Shown: one piece after another, positions 33,016 through 43,042 of the stretch
Numbering within the stretch: the stretch's first letter is position 1
How the letters are laid out: every line of letters begins with the position of its first letter
Assembly: GCA_024509875.1 (NCBI GenBank)
Contig: JAMPIV010000595.1
Coordinates: forward strand, 721,001-785,000
Direction: 5' to 3'
Source: Oreohelix idahoensis
Taxonomy: Eukaryota > Mollusca > Gastropoda > Stylommatophora > Oreohelicidae
DNA length: 64,000 nt
Translations under genes and position numbers: made by a program
The notes under the pieces: generated by a model
Told to the model about the DNA's origin: nothing
Database searches by the model: none
The model's input: the letters and a program-made list of their open reading frames with translations, nothing else

Positions 33016-33736
33016 TGTTACGTGCAGTCTTTGATATCTTACAATATAATACATTTGTATGCTTGTTATGTTCGCAAATATTTTGTAAACAAAATAGATA
33101 CTTTTTAGTGCTTAAGGAAAAGTCATTATTGAGTTACTTCCCTTGAAAGGAGTGTCGTCACTTCGATCGAACTCCGCGGATGAATCCAGTTTTACTGCGA
33201 TTTATTCTTTGTTTGGGTAGAAATAGGTTGTTCTTGCTTCAGTGTATCTATGGCCTGAATTTATGTGTATTGTTTGTCTGGGTAGGACGAGTCTGTGTTA
33301 TATCTGTATATCTTTACATATCTAAGTCGAACTATATGGTCTTTTGTCGTTAGAAAGGTCAAAGGGCTGTTCGGCGGATGTGTCGCTAGAGAGGTGTGAT
33401 TTGGCTTCGCCCTGATGGGGCTGTGATTTTTGTGTAGCGGCTTGTCGCCGGAAAAAGTGATCTCAGTATTTATGGGGAAAGTGATAGTCGTCTAGACCTA
33501 TCGTGTATGCTTTACCCCAGTGTTTATTCTTATTGCCAAGGAATGGCAGAATCATATTTCTGATACCAAGGTAACAAAAGATTCTCCTTATGAACTCTCT
33601 TACGAAGCCACCGTTTTTCGATAGGCACGATTTGTACGTCTGAGAGAATATATTTAACTAGATGAAGATGACATTCATTCCTAGCAGCACTATATCTTGT
33701 ATGATGAAGTCAATTGTATCATGATAGAATTCCACA
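33016..33736 (+). repeat. Element C 5' LTR, truncated
   Basis: Matches 34218-34937 with only a handful of differences (for example TTCGCCCTG against TTCGTCCTG, and ATCGTGTATG against ATCATGTATG). Similarity stops at ATGATAGAAT, the deletion junction. Confidence 0.9.
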
Positions 33737-34217
33737 TAACTATTAGGTCTTAGACTTCTTGATATGTCTAGTTTATAATAGTTCCTTTCTATATCAAGAT
33801 AGATACACATTTGTAATTTAATAATATAATGATTGTATCACTACTTAGCGGTTCATTGATGTTTATTCACCGCGGTGCTTTGATGATTTTTCTTCATAAA
33901 TCATAAATTTAAGATATCTAATACGAAATTATGGTATGAAATTTTTTAGGCATTGTGTAATTGCCAGAATGGTATTATACTTTGATGACACCTTCCTGGA
34001 AAAATTTACTTGTAGAGAAATAATTTCTCTCAGTTTATGAGATACATTCTCACCAGTCGCTCCATAAGTCGACTTAGCCTCATATTAGGCGTTATATTTA
34101 TTCCTGATATTTTCATCTGCGCATTATTCATGCGTTGTGAGCCTATTGTACGTTGCTCCTAGATGTATTTCAAAAAAAAAATGTTCTTTTTTTTTCCCCT
34201 GGGAGGTGTGGTAAGAC

Positions 34218-35727
34218 TGTTACGTGCAGTCTTTGATATCTTACAATATAATACATTTGTATGCTTGTTATGTTCGCAAATATTTTGTAAACAAAATAGA
34301 TACTTTTTAGTGCTTAAGGAAAAGTCATTATTGAGTTACTTCCCTTGAAAGGAGTGTCGTCGCTTCGATCGAACTCCGCGGATGAATCCAGTTTTACTGC
34401 GATTTATTCTTTGTTTGGGTAGAAATAGGTTGTTCTTGCTTCAGTGTATCTATGGCCTGAATTTATGTGTATTGTTTGTCTGGGTAGGACGAGTCTGTCT
34501 TATATCTGTATATCTTTACATATCTAAGTCGAACTATATGGTCTTTTGTCGTTAGAAAAGTCAAAGGGCTGTTCGGCGGATGTGTCGCTAGAGAGGTGTG
34601 ATTTGGCTTCGTCCTGATGGGGCTGTGATTTTTGTGTAGCGGCTTGTCGCCGGAAAAAGTGATCTCAGTATTTATGGGGAAAGTGATAGTCGTCTAGACC
34701 TATCATGTATGCTTTACCCCAGTGTTTATTCTTATTGCCAAGGAATGGCAGAATCATATTTCTGATACCAAGGTAACAAAAGATTCTCCTTATGAACTCT
34801 CTTACGAAGCCACCGTTTTTCGATAGGCACGATTTGTACGTCTGAGAGAATATATTTAACTAGATGAAGATGACATTCATTCCTAGCAGCACTATATCTT
34901 GTATGATGAAGTCAATTGTATCATGATAGAATCTACAGAGCTATGAGAACATTTAATGAATGACTAACTTTAATACAGGTTCATTATCTGTATCCAAACG
35001 TGAGTGACAGCTCACGAAAGAAGCCATATTGTATCCAAATATTTTGTGACTTTCAAGAAGAGAAAGGGATACCCAGTATTATCGCTTGATGAGTCCAGAG
35101 ATCACTGCTACACATGAGAACCCAGTACTAGCGGTTCAATATGATTATATGAAAAATATGTGCTGAATATTATTTCAAGGAATCTTCGCTAGACGAGGTT
35201 AGGTCTATAAGCCATCTTGAATGTTGTTTATAATCTGACGTGCTTTGTCAGTAAACTCAGATGATATATATATATATATATGGGCAATACTGAGTGCTTG
35301 TCTACTGACAGTCCATTATGCTATTATTCTACATGAGTGCCCATGTATCATTGCAAGACCATTTATCCACTGTACCATGATGTATTATGCCAACCTGTGA
35401 TTTGTCACTATCTGTGCTGTCGAGTGTGTACGTCCAATTAAACTGTAGCAAAGGTACACAGTCGTTGGTGTCGATGACTTCCAGCTATACATGAGTGTGA
35501 GAAAAAAAACCATTTGTCAACACCACGAACTCTTCTTATCATTCGCATATTATACTCACAATCTATGTCTACACACCACTGCGTAGGTCGAGTTGACATT
35601 CCATACTCAAACCACAAGCAACACAACAACACAGCATGTAGCTCTGGTGATGTTCAAGTGAGCTTATATTTATCAACTGATGATGAGCAAAGAAAATAGA
35701 GTTATCAAAAAAAGAGAGACTTTATCA
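34218..35727 (+). repeat. Element C 3' LTR, complete
   Basis: About 1510 bp from TGTTACGTG to TTTATCA, followed by GTGTT. Includes a TATATATATATATATATG stretch near 35262. The right boundary rests on the duplication plus the alignment of flanks with element A. Confidence 0.8.
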
Positions 35728-35732
35728 GTGTT

Positions 35733-36253
35733 AGTGTTGTTTTCGTTATTTTTTCCATTCTTTGATTTACGATTTGTTTTGTTTGTATCTGTTCGTCTTT
35801 CCTTACTTTCATTTATTTCTATACACCTTTTTGTTTATAACAGTGTTGTCATTTGTTTAATTTTCGCAGTTATCATTGTAAAATTTTACAACATTAGATT
35901 CAGTTAAGCTTTATTTATTATTTGACTTCTGCGAACGTTTTCGGTTGTTGTTTTGTATTCTTGTCTTTGTATTTATTATTGTAATACATTGTTGTCATAC
36001 AGTCTATAGATATACTTGATCATTGACTATTAGTATTAATATCATACACTTTTCAGATAAAGGTTACTTATAATGATAATATTATAGAGAAACAAGGTAA
36101 CTATACAAGGTCTTTTACTAAGATTTGTCTCTCAAAGAGAGTGAAATAAAGTGAAGTGAGTATACAAGTCTAGTATTACAGACTTGTCTCCCATCAAAGT
36201 GGGATAAGTAATTTATTTAATTTTTCAGGTCTGATCTCACATAGGTAGACATA
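35733..36253 (+). other. Element B leader, 3' part, with splice-acceptor-like site
   Basis: Homologous to 2524-3130 of element A in reverse. The anchor GAAGTGAGTATACAAGTCTA is followed by ACAGACTTGTCTCCCAT and a pyrimidine tract ending TTTTTCAGGT, about 25 bases before the gag ATG. The tract and its CAGG are kept in both copies although both gag genes are broken. Confidence 0.65.
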
Positions 36254-37457
36254 ATGTCTACACTAGACGTCTTGATTGCACAAGGGAAAGCCCTTGGGAT
36301 GACTGCAGATAAATTAGAATAATTTATTGAAATTTCACAAGAGGCTGAAGGGAAACGGTTAGACAATGAGATATTGAAGATGGAATTGATGAAAAACAAT
36401 GATGCATTTGAGAGTTTGATTCGAAATTTAAACTTAGAGAATGAGAAGTTGAAGTCAGATTTTGTAGAAATGAAGAAACAGAAATTAGAAGCTGAAGAGA
36501 GAATGCAGATGCAAGTTGAAATATATGGGAACTTGCATGAGAAAGTCTCAGCTATGGAGCTGGACAAAATAAAGGTAGTGAATGACTTACATAAAGCAAA
36601 CTTGGAACTTGCTAATGCGCAAGATATGTGTTGCGAATTAAAAGCTCAGGCTAGACAAGACAAGAAGTCTTATGAAGAAATAATTCTGAAGTTAAGGAAT
36701 GAAGTGAATTTTTTACGAAGTACTGCTATAAAGAAGAGTATGGAATCTCTGGAGGAGATTAAGGTGTTTGAGAATAAGAAGGATATTGAGATTCAGTCAC
36801 TGCAACTGGAGTTAAAACAGTTGAGAGCGAATAAAGAAAAAGATGAGAAAGTTGATGAACTTAGGACTACTCATCATAGTGCTATGGAAGCACTCAAACT
36901 TGAACTTGTTCAAGAGAGAGCTAAGACTTTAGAGAATATCCAAATCTACCATCAGGAAATTAAGAACCTTAAAGTGGAAAATTCATCTCAAAAGGAGAAG
37001 TTGGGAAACGATCTTAAAGATAGGATGGTTAAAGAGAAGACTCTAACTTCACAGTTAGATGACTTAAGGTTAGATTGCAACAGACTTCATGTTAAAGTCA
37101 ATGAGAGAATTTATAAAGCTGTTGTTAGAGAGAAAGCTGTTGCAGAAGTAGAAATTGCAAAACTTCGCAACAGAATTGATGGTTTATTAGATATTGTTTT
37201 GAACAACAGGATGTTGTCTACTAATAAGGTAAATGGATTTAAACATAAACCTGAGGGTCATAATTTTGCTAATGCAAAGAGCCAGTCACATGCACTTAAT
37301 GCTCATAGTAACACTAAGCAATATGTGAACAAATCTTTTCGTGGCAAATATAGTTTCCCACCAAATAACGATACTGCCTCTAATGGGAGTTGGCGTCAGG
37401 CCAACAAAAGTAAATTTAGTGTCAGTCTTTTGGATCATGGTGAGGACTTTGATAAAT

Positions 37458-37470
37458 GTCATGACAAGAT
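37458..37470 (+). repeat. 13-bp target duplication of the retroposon in element B gag
   Basis: GTCATGACAAGAT at 37458-37470 is repeated exactly at 38108-38120, bounding the insertion. Confidence 0.92.
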
Positions 37471-38107
37471 CATCATCATGTGACGTATTCTTTCCAGAAC
37501 GTTGTCTCCATTACAGCTGCTCTGAACGCATCACGATTCTGGGCAAGTCGACCTGCATCAGCCAAAGACAAGTTCAGACTCTTTGTGATGTCCTGGGTCC
37601 ACCGTCATCTAGGTCGACCCCTTCCCCTTTTTCCAGGGACCATGCCTTCCATCACTGTTTTTTCCAGACTATTATGTCTTTTTATATGACCGGGGGGTAG
37701 GGCTGTAGTGTGTAAGGGATAGTACCTCACGGTGAGAGACAGTCACTTCCTCTTTTTGAGGATGGCCTGGATCCTATTTGGTTCCCCCACTCCAGTTCAG
37801 CTCATGTATGGCTCCTCGAGTCTGCTTGTGTACGGCAGCGCCACCCCCCGGGCAACGGCTTTGACTGGCCGGCCAATCTACATGAGTAAATTGAAAAAGG
37901 GAGGTCCCCCTTAAACAGTACACACAACTGCTGGCCGAACGGGCAGATGATCAATAATATTTTGACAACGGCTTCTAGGGCAGGAGTTGGAAAGGCCTGG
38001 TATCGGGCTGAGGGCGCACCATGGACTGTAATGGTAAGCGGCCAGAACCATCCAGAAAGCAATGGCAAACTACTGGATATACAATGCCAAGAAATCCATA
38101 ATGGCTA
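37471..38107 (-). mobile_element. LINE-derived retroposon (3' end of a LINE) inserted in gag
   Basis: 637 bp on the minus strand. Its 3' end encodes MEGMVPGKRGRGRPR, a TGA, RWTQDITKSLNLSLADAGRL and AQNRDAFRAAVMETTFWKEY then stop, the typical C-terminal tail of a LINE endonuclease-RT protein. It ends in an ATG-repeat (CATCATCATG on plus). A 13-bp duplication flanks it. The 5' half (37700-38107) lacks a recognised motif; it may be from a SINE or LINE untranslated region. Insertion is younger than element B. Confidence 0.82.
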
Positions 38108-38689
38108 GTCATGACAAGATTCCTCAGAAAAACCGTGCATCGACTTTCAAATTTCTGATAAGTTGGTAAAAGAAAACAAAACTATTAGTATCCATCGTAC
38201 TCAGCTCAGTCAGTACGATGTACCTATTAAGCACATTGACACAGGCAAAAATAAAGGCAATTTTACTAAGAGAAATAATAGTGATTGTGGACATTACCAA
38301 ACGCGTCCATCACATAATAGTTCTTCCTCAAAGAACTAGAGGCATATTAATTGTCCTCAACATTTTGGTCCCAGTGACTATAGGAATTTTGATAAAGGTT
38401 ATCAACATTGTAATAATTGTTCTCCAGGACAACAAAAACCATCAAATAGATATTTTATTCAGAAGAGAAATAACAGTCATAACTATGTTAACTGGAGTTC
38501 AAATAAGAGCAATGGGCTCAACAGAGATAATAATTTTGATAGATCTCGTTGTGATGGTAGATCTCAACATGAATCTACTTAACTCTCATGTCTAGATCTC
38601 ATGATATAGAACTAGATTTAAGTCTGTTCTTTAAGATCATATTGACACATGTGTTTTCACATAAGTTCCGTTAACTGAACGCGCCAAAC

Positions 38690-39637
38690 CTTTCACTGCT
38701 TTCTCAACACCTAGGGGTTTGTTTTAAGTGGAATTTTATCCCTTTCGGGCTGATGAACGCCCCATCTACTTTCGTACGCATGATGCGTCGAATTTTCTCA
38801 TATCGTACAGACGTCATCGCATACTTAGACGACATCTGTCTTTTCAGCGATACTTGGGAAGAACACTATTCGGGTTTAAATGAGTTACTGTCTACTCTAC
38901 GCGAGCATAATTTGACTGCAAAACCCTCTAAAGACTTTGTTGGGTTTAGTGAAATCTCTTTCCTAGGTCATCGAGTTGGTCATGGTCTATTGAAGACAGA
39001 GGACCAAAACATTTCCAAGATATTAAATATCTCCGTTCCTAAAACAAAACAGCAAGTACGTAGTCTCTTGGGATTAATACAATTCTACGGAAGATTCATT
39101 AAGAATCTGTCCTCCATTATGGCACCTCTTTCAACTTTATTGAAAAAAAGGTTCTCCTAATATGGTGCGCTGGTCCCAAGAATGCCAATCTTCATTGGAT
39201 CAGATTAAGAATTTGTTCTCATCTCCTCCTATCTTACGACTACCATCGATTGATAAGACTTTTGTCCTTCGTAGTGATGCCTCTTCCACTGGGATCGGGG
39301 CGGCACTTATGCAGGAGTATTCAGGAACTCTGCATCTGTGATGTATATCTCTAGGAAATTGAATGCGGCAGAAAGGAACTATTCGGTTCTAGACCGTGAA
39401 TTGTTAGCTATGGTCTGGGCCATTCTTAAGCTACAAAGATTCCTTCTAGGCGCGCATTTCATTATGGAAACCGACCAAAAAGCTCTTACAGCTATGCAGA
39501 ACAAGGATTTGAAGAGCTCGAGATCTACTCGATATGCTATTGCTCTTCAACCTTTTCATTTCACGGTGCGGGCTATCCGTGGTTCGGATAATGTGATGGC
39601 GGACATACTGTCTAGATGCCCACATGATTCCACTTAA
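38690..39637 (+). pseudogene. Element B RT (C-terminal half) and RNase H
   Basis: Starts in the middle of RT near TERAKPFTAFSTPRGL, then WNFIPFGLMNAPSTF, catalytic YLDDICLF at about 38820, FLGHRVGHGLL, and the connection LLGLIQFYGRFIKN. The first frame runs 38753-39160; a frameshift there and another near 39330 precede RNase H (YISRKLNAAERNYSVLDREL, then METDQKALTA, then GSDNVMADILSRCP). The RT fingers and the first half of the palm are gone, joined directly to gag-derived sequence. A stop at 39635 is followed by no integrase. Confidence 0.85.
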
Positions 39638-39639
39638 GT

Positions 39640-40384
39640 CTTGTGTCCTAGATTTCATGATACATTTCCAGACTCATGTCTGTTCATAATATACATTAAT
39701 ACATTTGTTTCACCTTAGATTAGTAAATTGATTGTTTTCTTTCTCTATTACTATCTTTGGTGTAAGGTCGAAGGTTAAGGTTAACATAAAATAAAGGCCA
39801 AAAAAATAACAAAAGGAAAAATGTTAAAATGGCCACATATAATATTTAAATAATTTTGTAATGACTATAGTGCATTATAGCATGTTACTAATTAATGTCA
39901 TTTATATTTTTCTCAGTGCAAACTAGTACCAAGTACGGAGCGCTTGTGAGAACCATGATGACGCTATACCTTACTTTTGTTCAAGAAATCGCAGATCTTA
40001 TTTGTATATAATATACTTCTAGTGTTAGATAATGTGTAAGAAATTTAACAAATTTGGTCATGTCCATCCATTACATATATTAATGGTATAACATTGTAAT
40101 TTGTATATTGATATGACTTCTTCAGATAGATTGTCATTGCTATGATTATATTATTGCATAATTGTTTGATAGTTATGTAATTTTTGTTTGTATCGCCAGC
40201 AACTGAGGTTTCTTTGATGGTACCTCCCCGAAGATATTTTCTATTATTTGGTGAGATGATTTGATTCTCTCCGGTCGATTCTTTCATTGGCACATTATTC
40301 TTGTGTCATGAGCTTGTGGTATCTTGCTCATTGATGTATTTTTAAAAAAATGGATCATTTTTTTATACGGGGGGTGCGGTAGTC
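39640..40384 (+). other. Element B 3' untranslated region and polypurine tract
   Basis: Non-coding. The last 60 bases (TTGATGTATTTTTAAAAAAA, then CGGGGGGTGCGGTAGTC) precede the 3' LTR and match the same position in element C (before 34218). The G-rich run at 40369-40378 is the likely polypurine tract. Confidence 0.7.
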
Positions 40385-40987
40385 TGTTGCTGTCGTTTTT
40401 GACGGAGTCGTAATGGGTAAATCTATTTTATACTTTTGTCTTTTTTAACGGAGTCATATAGGTAAATATATTTAATACTTTTGTTGTAAAACTTTGTTGG
40501 TCAAAGTTGGATAATTGGGTATTAACTTCTATGACAGGTTGTTTAAAGGGTTATCTTCGCTTTCTTTCAATCGTTGTCGTTGATCTGTCTGAACGATGCT
40601 CATTTTTATGCGGTCTAGGCATGCGCAGGGTTCTGAGCGTGAACTGTGACTTCCGTCATCTAGATTGTGATCTGGGCTGTCGGACGACGATGTCCGTTGT
40701 GTTTTCCTCTAGATCATCATGGGGATTGGAAAGTTTCGATATGACTGAAATGTCAATGTTTTCCCCAGTGATTGTTTGTTAAAGGTGTATCCGGAAGATT
40801 CTGTATGAAGGTAAATGACATTCTTATTACTATGCCTTTGAAATTACCTTTTTGCGAGTGAAGCTCACAGATCTTGAGAGACAGAATTTCTTCTTTGCTT
40901 CTAGTTCTAGCCAAATGAGACTATATGTTTTCAAGTGAACAGAAGCCTAATGATGATGATAAATTATTGTGGACGCCACAGGTTGGC

Positions 40988-41055
<68 letters not shown>

Positions 41056-41799
41056 TAGCACGGTTTGATTGTGCTTGCTAAAAAAGGATACACAGCTGTC
41101 TACATATTGAGGCCCTGTATTACGGCCAATATTTTCAGCAAGAGGAAATATACCTGGCGAGCTATGCCGGTTGAATAACAGCCTTATGTATTATTGCTAC
41201 GCAATTTAGGAGCTCGTTTGATGAACGACAGAGCTAATTAAGTACCTGACGCGCTGAGTCAATGGTACGGAAGCTACATTACATATTGTAACATTAGGAC
41301 AGATGATGTTTGATGTATGATGCAAGCCTTTGATTACAAGACATTTAACAGTCATTTATTATCTATGTGAAGTCCTTGATCTCGTCAATTTGATTGTCCT
41401 GTTGATGCTACTGTCAGTTTCGTAAATAAATGTTTGAAACGTGCCAGCAGTTTTCAATTCATCATTGACTACTGCATGTGAGTGTATGTTGCATTATTGA
41501 CTTTACTAAGAGCCTCAAGCATTCGTGTTTTCGTATACACCAACACTCAGCACATCATAATACCAATATCACAGATCTACAACATGTACGCTGTTTACTG
41601 TGAGTGATCATAGTACCCCTAGCAGTGCCTCACTCTGGTGGCCTTTACATTCCTGGCCGTTACATTTCTGGTGACCTACATCGACACCGCAACATTACAC
41701 AGTCCAGGTGATAAACGACACGTTCACTCTGCCAGCTTTCACATCACTCTTAAACAGTAAGTTACATTTATGGTGGCCGTTACAAAACAGACGGTTACA
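40385..41799 (+). repeat. Element B 3' LTR
   Basis: 1415 bp. Carries an expanded (AT)n tract (about 40991-41051), where the 5' LTR has only a short one, plus an extra block around 40709-40830. Ends ACGGTTACA and is followed by TAGTC. Confidence 0.9.
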
Positions 41800-41804
41800 T
41801 AGTC
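41800..41804 (+). repeat. Target-site duplication TAGTC (right) of element B
   Basis: Matches 30842-30846. Confidence 0.85.
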
Positions 41805-41909
41805 CTACATTCCATATGGAGCAGGGAGGGAAAGATGAAAGAAATTATGTGCGTTCTAATTATAATATTTACAATTATAAACCAGTGTAAATGTCTATGT
41901 AAACATATG

Positions 41910-42111
41910 CAGGGCACAGCGGGCTGATCACCCGCTTGCCAGCCGCTCTGATTACGGAAACAACAATTGATTTTTTGTTGTACCAATAAACGCCATTAGG
42001 CGTAACGGAACAACAATTAATTTCTTGTTGCCCTAAGACGCCACTAGGCGTACTGGCCATGAACTGCTTTGTCGGTCCGTGGCTAAGGACGGAAGAAGAA
42101 GAAACATATGA
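41910..42111 (+). mobile_element. 202-bp tail-only retroposon related to LINE family L1
   Basis: Bounded by AAACATATG at 41901-41909 and 42112-42120. The 3' part (TTGTTGCCCTAAGACGCCACT, then GAACTGCTTTGTCGGTCCGT, ending GGAAGAAGAAG) matches the end of the L1 LINE at 54477-54570. The segment GAACAACAATTAATTTCTTG...GGCGTA is present twice in tandem (diverged). The first 50 bases (GCGGGCTGATCACCCGCTTG) are not LINE-derived as far as I can see, so it may be a SINE that borrows the LINE tail. Confidence 0.7.
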
Positions 42112-42119
42112 ACTTTAAA

Positions 42120-42350
42120 ATTAATTAAAGTTTCAAGCTTTTCAACCAGTGTAAATGTACAGGAAAAAATATTCAATCTATGATAGGAAACTCTTTACAG
42201 AGCGATACAACAGGAAGCATCTATATTGTGAACATTTTTCAACCAGTATAGATGTAACTGAAAACATATTCAATCTATATTGTGAAGAATTTCCAACTAG
42301 TGTAAATGTAAATGTAAGCATATTCTATCTATACTATTAATCGTTTTATT
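42120..42350 (+). repeat. Short degenerate tandem repeat
   Basis: CAACCAGTGTAAATGT or a variant recurs at 41878, 42145, 42239 and 42292, each followed by a stretch with ATATTCAATCTAT. The 41910 retroposon sits inside the array. Confidence 0.6.
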
Positions 42351-43027
42351 TGAATGTTAAGTAAATATAAAGCTATTGAATTTAAATGTAAAGAGAGTTT
42401 TCTCTCGAGGGATTAAGCTTAATTCTCATCGAGGGTAAAATCTGAGGTAAATGGGATGGTGGAATAGGAAGATGGAGACACATAAGTATGTGTCGGGAAA
42501 CTCAATACTCAGAGGGTATTCGTTTCTCTCCTTTTACCATACTAGTTGGTGGTACCAGTAAGGGTACTAATCTCTGGAAAACGTGAGGGTAGAAGTGGCC
42601 TGATGTCGAACTAGACACCATCATCAGAGGATCTTAGAGACGTGGGACCAGCTTTGCACTTACTCCCTGATCTTACTTCGAACGTGCTGCGCCTTTAATC
42701 TTGACCAGAGACGTGAGAACTCCAGTGACCTATCTGCACAGAACCAGACAACTCAGCGGGAGAAAAAACTACCATGTGCAGCTAAGTAAAACCTAAAAGC
42801 TGCCAAGTGACTTCTTACATAAAACGGCATACCATCACACGGTGATGAGTATTTTCTGTTAAAGATTATTCAATTTTTTTAAACTGTTAAAACGTAGCTG
42901 ATTATTAAATTTGTTATTTGTAAATATACAAATTTAACGTAGATTTAATCATTTTTAATGTTTGTCTCAGTCAATTTACTAAATACACTATAAACAGAGC
43001 TATACCATAATAAGAAGAATTCCAGTG
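42351..43027. other. Stretch without recognised gene
   Basis: No motif recognised. AT-rich towards the right. Confidence 0.45.
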
Positions 43028-43042
43028 AGTAAATCAGGGTGG

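Larger units (their letters stand above)
33016..35727 (+). mobile_element. Element C: deletion derivative of a related LTR retrotransposon, nested in element B
   Basis: Order: first 715-720 bp of an LTR (33016-33736), a 480-bp internal tail (33737-34217), then a complete LTR (34218-35727). The internal tail ends with an A-rich then T-rich stretch and GGGAGGTGTGGTAAGAC, homologous to the polypurine region before B's 3' LTR. The copy has lost the rest of the 5' LTR and all coding sequence. No gag or pol remains. The nested position disrupts only the leader of B, upstream of gag. Confidence 0.85.
36254..38582 (+). pseudogene. gag: Element B gag, inactivated and split by a retroposon
   Basis: The ATG at 36254 opens MSTLDVLIAQGKALG, matching element A gag, but codon 23 is TAA (36320). 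Downstream the same frame stays open for 369 codons from 36374 and is an extended coiled coil (LRNEVNFLRSTAIKKSMESL, LKQLRANKEKDEKVDELRTT). After residue 300 it becomes rich in N, H, S and K. It is interrupted at 37470 by a 637-bp insertion and resumes after 38120 with NFTKRNNSDCGHYQTRPSHN and a basic N/R/S tail ending HEST and stop at 38582. A further frameshift near 38150 is needed to link the parts. No CCHC knuckle is evident. Confidence 0.8.
30847..41799 (+). mobile_element. Element B: full-ended LTR retrotransposon of the same Gmr1-like family as A, carrying nested insertions
   Basis: Contains 5' LTR (30847-32110), leader with primer-site-like repeats, nested element C (33016-35727), gag relic (36254-38582) split by a retroposon (37471-38107), RT/RNase H (about 38690-39637), 3' untranslated region, polypurine tract and 3' LTR (40385-41799). 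Target duplication TAGTC. After RNase H there are 740 bp of non-coding sequence and then the LTR, so no integrase follows RT. A joint between the gag end and mid-RT implies loss of protease, integrase and the RT fingers. Non-functional. Confidence 0.88.

Noticed and set aside
33016..34937. Complete short LTR element made of two 720-bp LTRs with 480 bp between
   Set aside because: The right LTR continues to 35727, where the target duplication lies; the left copy is a truncated LTR joined to the element's own tail.
38218..38595. Isoleucine-rich 125-codon frame
   Set aside because: It is a shadow; another frame gives the N/R/S-rich gag tail expected at this place.
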